Of a DNA stretch of 37,500 nucleotides, positions 13,313 to 27,174 are shown one piece after another. The translations under genes and the position numbers were made by a program. A model generated the notes under the pieces. It was not told the DNA's origin. It did not search any database and saw only the letters and a list, made by a program, of their open reading frames with translations. Origin of the DNA: Glandiceps talaboti (lineage: Eukaryota > Hemichordata > Enteropneusta > Spengelidae). The stretch lies in contig NC_135562.1 of the NCBI RefSeq assembly GCF_964340395.1, forward strand, positions 6,107,634 to 6,145,133, read 5' to 3'. The first letter of the stretch is position 1, and every line of letters starts with the position of its first letter.

Positions 13313-14641
13313 ATCGTCGAAACCAGTATGTCCTATTTGGTAGAATGTCCATCCTTCACTCCTTTTGAAATCCACTCATTTTCATATTGATTTTTAAAAA
13401 GCATTCCAACAAACAACATGGCATTTCAAAAGCAGAAACATACATAGTTATATAAACAGGTTTTTCCCCTCTACTTTACAAAATTACCACTTTTAATCTA
13501 TGTAATGTGTTAACTTAGCAAGCCCTACCTCTGATATTTCCAAATTTTCACATTTATTCATCGATCGATATGATTGTATCTATACTTTCCAACATTCGTG
13601 TTATTTTAATCTCGAAGATACACTACAAGTAGACACAAGTCACATCAATCTTCCTTAGAGAAAACAACTTTTTATCCTCGATTAATTTTTTTCTCACTCA
13701 AAAAAGGTTCAAAAAGACTCAGAATATTATTTCAACTCTTCCATAAACAGTAAATAGCTCAAATGCAAGGATGTTTAGTGCCAGGTTGTCGGTCAAAATC
13801 GCATATCCATTAACAAATGTTTTATAGAGTGAGAATTTATTGAAACGTCGTTAAAAATATATTCCCTTTCAAAGAAATGCCAATAAATAGTGTTTTAAGG
13901 CTGTTGTGTCTTCCAGCAATAATACTTAGGAATTCGATTTTCATCTTATCATTTGATAGGATACCTTCTGGTTCGTCTTTTCTATCTGAGTACGGGTAGG
14001 TTTCTTCTTTGTTTACCCATTATATACATCTGCAACTAAGGGAACCATAATTCAGTTGGGATTGGACACTATTTAGGTCGCCCTCAATGATGCTTACTCA
14101 CACTTGGTCGTGTTATTTTTTTATTTTAGGGTTTGTCCTTCTAGTGATCCTACTAACTTTCTAACTCAATTTGAAATATTCTTTAAATGAATATATATCT
14201 TGATTCATAATGATCAGTGCTAGGGCGATGTCCTCATTCATATTAATCTTGCATCAAAAAAGCTCCGAAGGAACACCCGATTTTCTCTGTCTTCATCACT
14301 TATATATTTAGTAGATGAAGAATAATTATTACTATGGGCTATCATATCTGGAAGAGATATTTATCGTGTGATGAGAAAAGTAAAAAGTAGACTTTTTCTG
14401 TGATATATCGTCCGTTTTATGATTTATCAGTTCACAATCAATAGATCACAATTAGATTGCTATATGGCTATCAATATCAAATCTATCGAAAACAGCATCA
14501 AATCTTCCTGAAATTCCAGTCTTCCTATTGTTTATAATTATTTAGATGTTATAACCCAATATTTTTCAAACGTTTTCAGCAGAGGAAAATACGAGTGAAC
14601 TAGGGGGCCTTTGTTACTCCGACGTGACAACCGTTAGGTCA
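13313..14641. other. AT-rich non-coding stretch, nothing recognised
   Basis: No supported gene, RNA or repeat. Confidence 0.5.
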
Positions 14642-14862
14642 CTAGCATTTTCCAGCTGAATGAAGAAAAGTATTGGAGGATAACATAATTTTACCAGCAG
14701 CAGTAACATCAAAGAAAAATCGAGGAAAGGAATGGCAATTTTGAACGTTGCGATGGATATTTTTAAACACAACAGAACCAGTGACATACACACGTGTTGT
14801 TGTGACGTAGAACGGCTAGAGTATATATTCCATATCTTAAATTAAACTTGGCTTGTGCATGG
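14642..14862 (+). repeat. Diverged dispersed repeat, copy A
   Basis: This copy matches 18885-19100 in the same orientation over nearly the same length. Both copies begin CTAG(C/T)ATTTTCCAG. The best-preserved part is near the end: ACGTGTTGTTGTGACGTAGA here against ACGTGCGTTGTCATGACGTG there, followed by a shared CCATAT and a shared GGCTTG. The middle is weak. It may be an old SINE- or MITE-like family or an ancient local duplication. Confidence 0.5.
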
Positions 14863-15931
14863 TAAAATAGCCGTTGATATCCGTGTCGTAGACGTAGACG
14901 CAAAATTGTTCAATATTCCTCATTTATGAGCAAATTCTACCGCCAATTGTAAATTAAATACATTCATTAAGAGATCATGTTTAATATTCTGAAAGCTAGT
15001 CTTTTTTATTTTCCAATTACGTTCATGCCAGGGAGTTATTTGATGTATGTCTTGCTCAGCCCACTTAAAGTAACATTCAATTTTAAGAATATATATTTCA
15101 AATTAGAAAGTCTTGATAAAATATCCTACTAGTTAGATAGAGCAAATTGGTTCTTTTTCGCTCCTCAAGACATCACAGAAATTTCTAATCAGAAATGTGA
15201 AATCTACGTCCATGCCCAAGGAGTTTATGTATACGTAGTACATGTACATCTACAATTGCAAACATCACAAATCTTGACGAGAATTCACCTCTCCCATGAT
15301 CTTTCATAGTTGTTGAGTTTTTTGCCTTCAAGGTCCACAAGTTCTTGTAACCTACTATTTCTTTACAATCGATGTGTTTAGAAATAACCACTGATTTAGA
15401 CGTTTAACTTTGACTTTTCAAAAAACACCAATCATAATACATGCTATTAGCGGAAACAATTAGGATAGTTGACCAGTCTTTGAGAAGTTGCCTTAAGTTT
15501 AATAATGCTTTTGGCCTTCAGATCTAAGATCTATTCAGAGAGTGTAATTGCCAGTACAGCCATCAAAGGGGTAATCTGCGAGTTTGTACCACAATAAGCA
15601 ACCTGCATACATGTACGCGTGCCATTATCAGTGTTTCCATAGATCCTTTTATTTCACCATCAACTTTAACCTTCACCGTTGAATATCATTGACAGGTTAG
15701 ACGTTCAAGGTTAATAATATGAGCTTAGATTGAGCGCTACCTAGGTGGTTTTTTTGTTAGGGTATCCACATATAAAGGTTGGATATCAATTATTTGCAGG
15801 AATTCTCAGACACAACAAATTATTAATTACAGATTCGTGATAGATTATGTCATATTATTTGGGACAATCTTTAAAGTACATAACATTGTGCGACCAGTCG
15901 AAGATACCAAGGAAGCATATTAAGTGTGTTA
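14863..15931. other. AT-rich non-coding stretch, nothing recognised
   Basis: Only chance-length open frames. A small AGATCTAAGATCT near-palindrome lies near 15521. Confidence 0.5.
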
Positions 15932-15981
15932 GGGGTTGGGTTGCGTTGGGTTGGTGTGGGGTGGGGTGAGATGGGGTGGGG
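15932..15981 (+). other. G-quadruplex-forming motif
   Basis: Four runs of four G (15958-15961, 15963-15966, 15973-15976, 15978-15981) are joined by loops of 1, 6 and 1 bases. This is a textbook G4 pattern. Further G runs at 15932, 15938 and 15947 could support alternative folds. It sits in otherwise AT-rich DNA with no adjacent gene found. Confidence 0.85.
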
Positions 15982-15989
15982 TTTACACC

Positions 15990-16614
15990 AATTTACAAAC
16001 GTTTTTATTTGCATGCAACAGGTTTTTAATCAAATGTTATGTATGTACATGGGAGAAACTAGATATAAGTGTAGTGTCTTATTCCACTCAGTATGACCAG
16101 GTTATCAATATCGTTAAAACTGAACGTAGTTTGGTGCCTTTTTCGCAGTTTAAGTGGCCGAACTTCTTAAGACAGCTACGATACTTCTAGACGTTTTCAA
16201 CCTAATTTCCCGTGGGATGTACACGAAAACCAGCTGCTGAGTTGTAAGATTTGACGATGATGACCGAAAGCTAATTAGTTTGCCTTAAATAGCTAGAAAT
16301 GTGTGGGAGTTTGGCGTCAAAAACTCAATGTCAATCATTCTATTTCTTTTAACACTTCTTGCAAGAGTGAATAAATAATGAAGCAGTCGGGTATAACGCA
16401 ACGAAAGCACAGCCTTGCAATCGAGGAGGTACATCAAACGATTGATAAATGTCCTTTTGCTTTTAACAAATTAAGAAAATGAATGACAATGTTGATCGGA
16501 TCTGAAAAGTATCTAAATGACAAGATAAATAACCTGAGCCGTTAATTCTAAAAAGGACAGCGTGCTTCTGTCTTTCGTGCTCAACACGTTAACAAGGCTA
16601 AGAATAAGTAGTCT
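15990..16614. other. Non-coding stretch, nothing recognised
   Basis: No supported gene or repeat. A GTG/ATG-rich frame starting in the G-rich block has no known motif. Confidence 0.5.
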
Positions 16615-16617
16615 CTG

Positions 16618-16773
16618 TTTACACAATCGTCATAGCAACCTTCGTTACCAGTAATATGGATTGTAAACACACCCACGTGCACATGTCGTATGTCATTATT
16701 TTTATACAGCCGTATGACGTGATTGGATCGCATAACACACAGTCCCTCTTACGTAAAACAACAGTTGCTATAG
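16618..16773. promoter_or_regulatory. Cluster of transcription-factor-like motifs (candidate enhancer or promoter)
   Basis: Within about 150 bp there are an RFX-type half site (CATAGCAACC, 16631-16640), a forkhead core TGTAAACA (16662-16669), an E-box CACGTG (16674-16679) and a CRE half-site followed at once by an inverted CCAAT box (TGACGTGATTGG, 16715-16726). A second GTTGCTAT follows near 16764. Motifs of this size arise by chance, so only the density and the CRE/CCAAT pairing suggest function. No downstream gene was found nearby. Confidence 0.3.
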
Positions 16774-17129
16774 ACTTGTTATGTTATATCCAGACGTCTA
16801 TCGGAAAACACTGATGTAAAGTAATCTGGACGATGATATGGTCTTGTTCTTCAAATCGTCAAATACTACATACAATGTGCTATGTATCATTCTTTTCGGC
16901 AGACATATAATTTCTCTTGATATTTATACAGTTGACTCATCCAGTTTAACAGGAGTTGAGCCAAATTCATATGCGGACAACATCAACAGATGTTGTTTGC
17001 ATCAAACTGAGACGACAGACTGAAGGTGTACGTGTTCCAAACACCGTATGAAAGTGTAACACTGTGGAAGCTGGGGGCAATTTGAAGATGTTGCTAGAGT
17101 GTCTCTATCCGAATATATTTGTCGCCAAG

Positions 17130-17190
17130 ACAAAATACAACAAGATACAAGAAAACTTTATTATCTCACGTAAGAGAAATTATTGTGCGT
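17130..17190 (-). mobile_element. Possible 3' tail of a LINE/SINE on the minus strand
   Basis: Read on the minus strand, the sequence goes AATTTCTCTTACGTGAGATA, then an AATAAAGT signal, then a loose TTGTATC-type repeat. A TCTC...GAGA mini-stem followed by AATAAAG and a simple repeat is the usual layout of L2/RTE-type retroposon 3' ends. No coding part remains. Confidence 0.35.
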
Positions 17191-18884
17191 GGTTCCATTC
17201 ATTAAACATATATTGAAATATAGGTGACCATACAATATAAAAATATACACTCGGTTTAAACAAGATTCCCAAATACACAATTAACTAACACACTACAATG
17301 ATAGGTTTACCTGCTTAGATCTCTGCAAGTCAGATATTAATACAAAGCAATTAAGAGTAAGTATCTAAACCATCTCTCAAATCAGACTGTCACATCTTCT
17401 GCCATGTTTTGTTTTACGGTATATTGTTTAGTCGAATTTTCAAATTTACTTAAAATCTTTGACCAAAAGTTTGTTAGCCTTCGACACCACATTTCTGGTC
17501 GAAAGTATTTGAATGTCTTATGCAACAGCTTACTCAGAAATAGAACACGTCAAAGTATGAATGATCTGAATCAGCAGACAATCTGCTTTAGAATAAACAG
17601 TAGTATAAACGTTAACCCCACCAATGCAAAAGCATTTTTGAATCGAGATGTGTGTGTCTCAATTAACACCCAAATGTGAAGCATTTATGTTACTGAGTGT
17701 AAAGTCTTATAATGATACATTTTGTCAATCCGACTTTTCGCGCTTGTTGTTATCATAAGATAGAATTAAAATATACTTGTTACCAACTTCAGATATCAGC
17801 TACAAACCAAAACGAGCAGGTATTTAGTGATCATCGTAAGGTTTACATCCGGGAAATCAAATTGAGCGACTGGCAGGCTGTTCAGCATAAGTGTCCTGTG
17901 CTTTCGCGTGTCATAATATATTCTTGGTGGGGGAAAAATATGTTAAATTTTATTTAAGAAATCTATGTGTATGCACACCACGTCCTAGCTATTATATACT
18001 TATCAAATATCACAATATTATGATGGGTGAATATTGCTACTGTAATAGAACAATACACCATCTACTATGCAAAATATTACAGCTATGTGTCCAATCGAAG
18101 TATGAATGATAAACTACTGTACCATATTGATACATTTATCAAGGTAGATTTATGTCTTTGTACAGAACTTAGTAGGGTCAGATCAAAGAAGTACCGCAAT
18201 TGTGCGCGTCATTACAGCTAACTTTAATCCTAACAAATTTCTAATTTCACGTCTATTTACCGAGGTTTGTTGTTGCTAAATATCACTCCGTACGTCTAGC
18301 CTCATCAATAGTGTGCAATGGTTTCATCCAATAGACCGGGTTTTTGTTTGCATCGCTGAATAATTGCACGCTCGATGGGTGGTGCTATCAAAGTAAAGTG
18401 TTTATTCAACTTTGCAGCTGAGTAGGCAATTATGTTGTGGCTACTCTATTATATCAATGATTCAGTACAAGTTCAGAAATGTATCAATATGTTGCAGTCG
18501 TTTATCATTTATACAACGATTAGATGAATTGTAATACAGCAAAAGTACAGAATAGAAATGACAGTGTAGGCCGGAAAGGTCACTCTATGATATTTCCCAG
18601 TATCACTGTCAGTAAAAAAAAAACGAAACTTAAATTCTGAAATATGATGGGCGACATTATCTGCATGGTCGTTGTTGAAATTTAATATTTATTCCATATC
18701 ACTGAATCATTGCCTTTGATGTCAAGTTTGTACTTTCATAAGTTCTTCATGGATTGGAAAAAAACTATCCATCTAAATATTATCAATTAAGTTACAAATG
18801 TCATTTTCGATACTCCCCTTCCAACTGACATAGGAGGTCTTTTCACGCCTTGTCTTCGACTAGAAGAGACAAAATCCTTGGTTG
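17191..18884. other. AT-rich non-coding stretch, nothing recognised
   Basis: Several overlapping frames of 60-90 codons (for example 17404-17679 and 17712-17957) show no domain, signal or splice structure that I can support. Confidence 0.5.
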
Positions 18885-19100
18885 CTAGTATTTTCCAGGT
18901 GTAATAGTGGGAATGATATAGATATAGCTGCGTAAGTTTAATTCACGAAACGCCAAATTTAGCAATGGTGACTTTTAATGCCTGGATTCAAATTTCGAGC
19001 ACGGCAGAACGAAAAATGTAATGTAGACGTGCGTTGTCATGACGTGGAACGATCATGAATAAATCCCATATTTATAGTTCAAACAGGCTTGGATGTGGTA
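18885..19100 (+). repeat. Diverged dispersed repeat, copy B
   Basis: Second copy of the repeat at 14642-14862, same orientation, 4.24 kb away. Identity is strongest at the first 15 bases and over the last 90 (ACGTG..GTTGT..TGACGTGGAACG, then CCATAT and GGCTTGG). Confidence 0.5.
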
Positions 19101-20371
19101 TAAATGTCAACCTTTCAGTTTCAAAGTCATTGATGTATACATCTGCAGAATGAAGCTGCCATATCTAAGCAATTATGTTGAATTGTGAAAAAATACTATT
19201 AGCTGATAAGAACAAATATTACATAAATATACCACACGGGTCGCATCAATGCATCATCATGGAATTAATATAATTATGTAGTAACGAATAAACAGATGCG
19301 ATAACGGTGTAGCTGTGTTAGGGTACATACATTACTTGGCCAATGACTCGTCAGCTAGAAACTAGGCCAACCTTCCAAATGTAGATGAACTTTCATCCAA
19401 TAAAGTCAGACACAACCACCATATGAACCTGACCACGTACACAACATGTACATCTTTAGCACCCAATGTTATCCATAGACATGTGTATCCCCCATCCCAA
19501 TTTCAAGGTCGCATTGAGTTGCAATATAAAATAAAGTATATACCAGATAACGGGACATTAGGCAAGTAATCCTTGGCCCAATTTCCAAACTGACAAACAC
19601 ACATTCTCCTCAAATTTAGAATTTCCTACAAACCACTTCAAGCGCATTTCATCGTGTGATGAATTAAACAACATGTAGTCCTTTTTTCATTGAGATTTTG
19701 CCAAAAGGAAGAGTCTTGTTTACCAAGCTGAACGCCTTTTACAGTCAGAAGTCTGTTGACTTTGAGTTGATCAGTTTCCCAGCTTAAGGGTATAAAAAAG
19801 ACGGTAATCAAATTTGAAATTTAATACAGTCTTTCTCTAATCTAGTGATCTTTTACAATTTGGGGGCAGTCAACAAAAGAGAAAGCGTGGGAAATAACGG
19901 TAATTAATTTACACTGTGCAGGGATGGTGAAGAAGGAAATTGCTATCAAAACGTATTATTACATTTCCTCAGGATGAAATTGAAGTGTTTTGTTGTGCAA
20001 TAGGGTATTGACCAAATCGTAATTGCACTGATGTTTTATACTGAAAGCTAAATCTGACGAAGTTCAACAGATTCAAGGTTACATATTGTTCTCCATTTGA
20101 TTACTGAGAATTTGAATTATGGTAAACTATGGTTTTATCCTAATCTGTGCTTCGAATTTAAATTTGTTTAAAGGCTTTACTGCTGACGTTTCCCCTAATC
20201 TGTTTTACGCTCTATTTTCCAGGCATCACATTCTTACAGTCATTCACCCATTCATTCAATTCCTAACAATCACCGGTCTATCGGTCTCTTTCTCTGTTTC
20301 GATGTAATTCTGTGTTTCTATCTCGGTCATTCTTCACCCTCTGCCTGTCAGCTTCCGTCTATTCCTGGTTG
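19101..20371. other. AT-rich non-coding stretch, nothing recognised
   Basis: No supported gene, RNA or repeat. Confidence 0.5.
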
Positions 20372-21277
<906 letters not shown>

Positions 21278-21325
<48 letters not shown>

Positions 21326-21346
21326 TACATACATACATACATACAT

Positions 21347-21395
<49 letters not shown>

Positions 21396-21452
21396 TACAT
21401 ACATACATACATACATACATACATACATACATACATACATACACACACACAC
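21278..21452. repeat. Alternating (AC)n/(ATAC)n compound array
   Basis: The order is AC (21278-21320), ATAC (21321-21364), AC (21365-21390), ATAC (21391-21441), AC (21441-21452). The AC-ATAC block is thus present twice in tandem, which points to a duplication of a whole compound repeat. Cys/Tyr/Val- and His/Thr-rich frames across it are artefacts. Confidence 0.97.
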
Positions 21453-22402
21453 TGCATAGCCTGTACCTAATAAATATTTAAGTAAGAATTGCTTATCAGT
21501 AGGAAAGTGAGAAATTGAGCCAAGTCTGTTTCATGCACTGTAAAAGAACAGCAACATCATTACTTGTCTTGCCGCTTCGTAGTATTACGTCATTCAAAAA
21601 CAAAGGATAGTGATACTTAAAATTAACTGTATGAAATATCAAAGGTCTGACCTTTATTACGTCAGGCATGTACTCTGAGTGACCTACAAGGTCTGTGCAT
21701 CAAGTCACATTTCGCTAAACCTGAGAAAGGACAATTATAGGGCAAGGTAATGAAAGAATTTAATTACGTTAATTGATTGCAATTACTATCTTAATGATAA
21801 GAGGCGAACTATACAGTAATGAAATACATCAGCTAGTGTATGCAAATGTCATGAATTTCACCTGATAAAGGTGACACTGTACTCTTTCTGTCACATTTCT
21901 TGCTATGATTGATAGTGTAAATGGTAGCAATGCGATAAACATTCATCAATCGTAAGCTAATGCATACGTATCATTCAAGATAGAATAAAAACGTATTTTA
22001 TATCATTCATTTTTGTCAACTGGTTATAAACAAAATATATCAACATCATGTTTTACCTAATTTTAATGTTCTTTATTGATATTTCAATACTCACATACAC
22101 ATTTGTACTGTGTGACTTTATTTCCTGTAATTAGCATATTTCTTGGAAAACGACACTTTATTTTCTTGAAAGCGTCAACACTTGTTGACTATTTACTGTT
22201 TGCTGTAACCACAACAATTAAGGCAAATATGTATTGACTCAACTGAATATGTTTACTACAGCTAGTGAACAAGACTAAAGAACATCTTTGTGAATATATG
22301 TCATTTCATAGATATGATGTTGCCATCTTGTGCATATCAAATAGCAACACATAATAATTATGATTGCATGAAAACTCTTGAACATAAAATAAACAACGGA
22401 CT
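21453..22402. other. AT-rich non-coding stretch, nothing recognised
   Basis: No supported gene, RNA or repeat. Confidence 0.5.
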
Positions 22403-22459
22403 CACACACACATACATACATACATACATACATACATACATACATACATACATACATAC
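22403..22459. repeat. (CA)5(CATA)12 compound array
   Basis: A short CA run (22403-22412) passes into about 12 CATA units ending at 22459. The composition is the same as the larger array at 21.3 kb. Confidence 0.95.
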
Positions 22460-24622
22460 CTATCATTTCATTTGTATTTTCATGCAATCTTGATATATTT
22501 TGTTTGTGTTGTTTTGATAACACGTACACTTTTGAAGATGTGCCAGCCATTTCGATGGCATAACATCAACTCTAGCATACAAGGAAACGTCATCAGTAGA
22601 TCTATTACGTTCATCTTTTCATGTGCTCTCACAAAGAAACTATAATCTTTACTGACCTGTGACGTCACTACCTACGCACATTTATATACATCGAAATTGT
22701 AATCACGTAAAAATTAAGCACAATATTTTGAAGAAAGGAAACATTCTAGATCTTTCTGTGATAACTTATTGAAAATGTGGCTGTACCGATTTGTCGAAAC
22801 GAGAATATCGATGCTAAATTATTCCAAATCCGGGATGCGTCAATGATGACGAACGAATCGTACAATAAGTATCATATACAAATGACACTACTAGTATTAC
22901 AAATACTCTGAAGGCAGCACGTTGTCATTACCTTCAGTATACAAAATCGACAGTAATTGTGACTGTATACATTTGTTGTTCATTATTCTATTTTGCATGG
23001 CTGTTTCATTTGCCTGTTAAATACAGAACTTTGAATCGCCATTGACAAGCCCCTGAAGTGCACACGATGATACCAGAAGTGCTACAATTTGAACGTTACT
23101 GTAGAAAACTGCTCCTGATTAGGGTGATACGGTGATTTTGCCTCGCAAGACGACTGTTTAATGATAAACAAATTGATGATATCGATAACGCAGGGAGACC
23201 AAATAAAAAGACTATAAGGCTACAGATTGCTCGCTTTATAATATTTATACGGTATCTTTTGCTTTAAAAAATTGCTGATACTGATAACAGAGAGAGGGAA
23301 AGAAATACATCAGCAAATCTTCAACTTCGTTTTAGTATATGAAATTCTATAGATAGCTCGCTTATTTTAGATGATTAAGTAATTATTTATAAAATAACGA
23401 TTAGTTCTTCACACCAAAGGAAAAATAATTTACAAAGATGTAAATTTATAATATTCAATTTTGTCCTAGTATGCATTCAGGGAATGTGCTGATATTTCAG
23501 ATTTTATTTTAATTTCATAATAGATACATATATGTGCTACTTGTGAAAGATATTAATTATTTGAAGCTATTTCACTTGGACATAATAAACAACCGTGTTA
23601 ATAAACTTTTCAAAAATACGTCAGTGAAAGTTTTGCTCATAACTTCATTCAATTTTTTTTTGGAAACGTCCGCCCATATGATACAAAACTAGTTGATGAT
23701 TTTATTAGTCATTGCACTAGATTACTACTCATTCATAATTATAAACGTATTCCTTCTAACTAATGGCGTTTGAAGACTTTGCAGTTAGATTGAGTAAAAT
23801 ATTAATGATAATATTAAAAGACCAAATTAAATAACATAAATCAAATTTTCAATCCATTTATAATAGAATGTGCATTCTTACTAATATTGTTTACTCAGCT
23901 ATAAAAGTTTGACAATTATTAGAGCATAAATGATGGAAACGCATAATTTCCTGTAAAATTAAGATAATGAAATAAACATACAGAAATATTGACTATGTTT
24001 TTAATCGGACACACTCTCTCAATAAGAAAGGAAACCATGTTTACTCAGTATAAAAAGGTTCGGAAATTTGATTTGATATTTCTAGTGACTACCGCTGCTA
24101 AAAAATAAGTTCTATTCACACATTATACCCATTTTTCATGATGGCGCCATAATGTCTCCAAAATCTCCTTGTTTTTTTATTTTCTTCACTGCGTTGGTCA
24201 ATTTTGTTTTTAATTCAATACCAAACTATGTGAGCATCTTAAGAAAGAACACAAAGGAGGACGGATATTGAGATTTCGTCTAAGTATATTGAAAGAATTA
24301 CTAAGACGTCTTCAATTCCCCTTTCAGGATATTTCATAAAGTTGATGGATTTTGAAGATTAATTTTTCGCTTAACTGTGTTTGTATTTGATTGTTTAGGT
24401 AGACGTGGTCTGTGTCTGCATCATTTGTTATTTATTTCTTTGCGATGTGTCGATTATGATTACTCCCGACGCAGGGAAATAGCATCGCATAAAAGTAGCT
24501 TATAGAACGGGACAAATTGACTCGATGATAGAAGTTGAAATATTTGTTCTATTTCTATTACTTGACCTGGCTGTTAAAAATATTACGTGTTGCTGGTGCA
24601 ACGTAAGCATGCAGTTTGAACA
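22460..24622. other. AT-rich non-coding stretch
   Basis: No gene could be supported. A consensus CRE (TGACGTCA) is at 22660-22667. The part 23250-24360 is particularly AT-rich. Confidence 0.5.
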
Positions 24623-24653
24623 GCCAGACAGACAGACAGACAGACAGCCAGCC

Positions 24654-24726
<73 letters not shown>

Positions 24727-24761
24727 TGCAGGCAGACAGACAGACAGACAGACAGACAGAG
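24623..24761. repeat. CAGA (GACA) tetranucleotide array
   Basis: About 34 period-4 units with a few variants (GCCAGCCA near 24647-24653, TGCAGGCA near 24726-24733). The unit is the same as in the array at 41-87. Confidence 0.96.
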
Positions 24762-27145
24762 TTAGAGTGCAGGGTTATTAAATGTTTAGATATGACAAGA
24801 TGTAATAATTGGACGTTGTAGAAAGGCAATATAATTTCAGCAATAACAGTAATGAAATGATGCAAACAGAATATGGTTTGTTGATTTCCATTTAATCATA
24901 AATGAAATGTACGGAAACTAATATCCAACACTTTTCATTACTTCTCAACATTGTTATAAAGTATTTTTATGACGACAAAAAGCGGTATTTTATATTGCGT
25001 AGAAACATGTTGGTACAATTAACTCTTCATTATTAACAACATATACCTTTATTGCATTAAAATGTAATCATGTTTTCAATTGAAAGGGGACATCTGTTGG
25101 GTGGCAATAGTAATATACGTATGTTACATACGAAACTCTGTAGATTGAAATTATGTTAGTGTCAACCTATATTCTCATCATGTCCATACCAACCCGTGTC
25201 TGTTTCCATAGCAACCCAAGTTTATTTCAGCATGTGTCTGATACACACAATAAGTAGGTTTCTAAGATAATCATATTGTTATTGATAAGACGACACAACA
25301 TGTCAATCGCGCTGACGGGGTAGCCTAGTAACGCAAATCTTCGACTAGTTTTCTAAATAATGCTGTTATATGAATATAACGTAATCATGTTATGTGTCAC
25401 TGGCAGACACCCCTGGGATGTTATAAGCTTGAGTTTGAAAGATAACATTTCGAAAGCACACTGGAGTGATATATATGGTGGACGTATTATTGCTTTTGTC
25501 TATTGTTGCAACGCTAGTCACAAATCACAAAATCGGTTGATAATATTTCCAATGGATAGAATGTCATAACGTTACCTTTGAAAAACTCGTTAATTTTCAT
25601 GAATAACTTTTTTTTCATATGTTTGAACAGAGCATGCGCATTTGAGATGTTGAGTCTTTTAAACAGTTGGAAGGTTTATAGGCTAACATAGTTTTTTTTA
25701 TCTTTCAGACGTACTTCAGTATACATACAGTACTGTGGCTGACATTAAAAGGTAGATGTTACTTGCCTTCAAAGACATGGTGTATTTCCATGCTTGTCCT
25801 GTGTTCGAAATTCCATTGCAGTATTTGTATTTCCCAATACACTACGTTTATATAATAATTTATTCTCATAAATCATATGAATAAATTATAACAACATACT
25901 CAATGTACAAAGTTGCATTTAGCAACTAATCGAGTTCAGCCTCATTACCAAGTATACAAAAATTAGCAAAATAACTTAAGTGACAACTGTGATGCAATAC
26001 ATGTACTTGAGAAAATATCAGATATGAAGAATAAGTACAGCGAAAGATATATATATAAAGATAACCACTACTGTGCTTACAATTTCAAGTCCCCATGACT
26101 GAAAGTCGAAAATCGAACGTCTGGTGGCATTTATCGGCCGTGTTTGGTAACCTGGCCCAGGCGTCCTCTCAAATCGGATTCTTTACCCTTGTAGATTTAG
26201 CAAACTGCGTTTATTCCTAAGGTTTCAAGTAAGAAACTAAAGCCACAAAAAGTAGTAACTACAAGATGTCATTGATATTATGACAGCGTGCAAAACAACC
26301 ATCTCTCTGAAAACAACAATTTCCTTCCGTCTATATCACCCATGCTTACAATATGATCTATTTGCATTTATATTTACAATTTGTACAAAGTTTCATATAG
26401 GGACATAGAAAGTTAGTTAAAACAATTTTTAGGGCCAACTGTCGGGCCCACGTTAACGAACACGGCTCAGAATCCAGCTTAACAGTTCTAGTGTTGAGAC
26501 TTAAGTCGGAATCGACTCTGATTCTCTTCATATTGAAGACTAGACGTAACCGGGAAAAATCCATATTAAAAACAGACATTTTGATGTGACATATACATGT
26601 ATATGGGTTAGCTGTTACGAATTGAAGTAAACAAACATGTTGTATCCTGGCCTTAGATTTGTAACTCATCTAATGGGTTGTTACTAGCTAATATAAGGTG
26701 AAATGGAAGCTGGCAATAATTTAGCATTTACGGTGAAAGGTGTTGATCAATTGTATGTGTACTATATCCAACTGTCCATTTTGATTTTAAAAGCCTTCGA
26801 TGAAAGGTACAAGTGACTAATTTTAACTCCTAATGTATTAAGTTTCTTTAACAGAAACAAGTGAATCACCTAGGAGAACTGACAAGCACTTTGTTCTTAT
26901 CCCGAAGACACTTTGTTTCTAATGGAACTTTTCTTTTCTAAATGTTTATGATGGCGTCGCACTCTTTATTCAGCGTGAATTCAACATTGATGAATAACAA
27001 TAATGACGCAAAAGTGATAAGGGTAGATAGAATAGCAGATACGAATAGAAGGATGGTGAAACCACATACTATAGCTGCTTCAAATATACTGTACAGCTGA
27101 TATGAACATAGTATAGCTGAAAGTTAGAATCTGAATTCAATTACT
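24762..27145. other. AT-rich non-coding stretch
   Basis: No gene supported. An RFX X-box-like palindrome GTTTCCATAGCAAC occurs at 25202-25215. The minus-strand frame 26358-26669 (103 codons) has no recognisable motif. Confidence 0.5.
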
Positions 27146-27174
27146 AGTCAGTCAGTCAGTCAGTCAGTCAGTCA
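27146..27174. repeat. AGTC tetranucleotide repeat
   Basis: Seven perfect AGTC units. Confidence 0.95.

Noticed and set aside
17404-17957. Two plus-strand frames of 81-91 codons
   Set aside because: No homology recognised. The lengths are within chance for this amount of sequence.
24500-24865. Cys-Leu-Ser-Val repeat protein (minus) and Thr-Asp-Arg-Gln repeat (plus)
   Set aside because: They are artefacts of the CAGA array. A period-4 repeat read in triplets gives a four-residue repeat.
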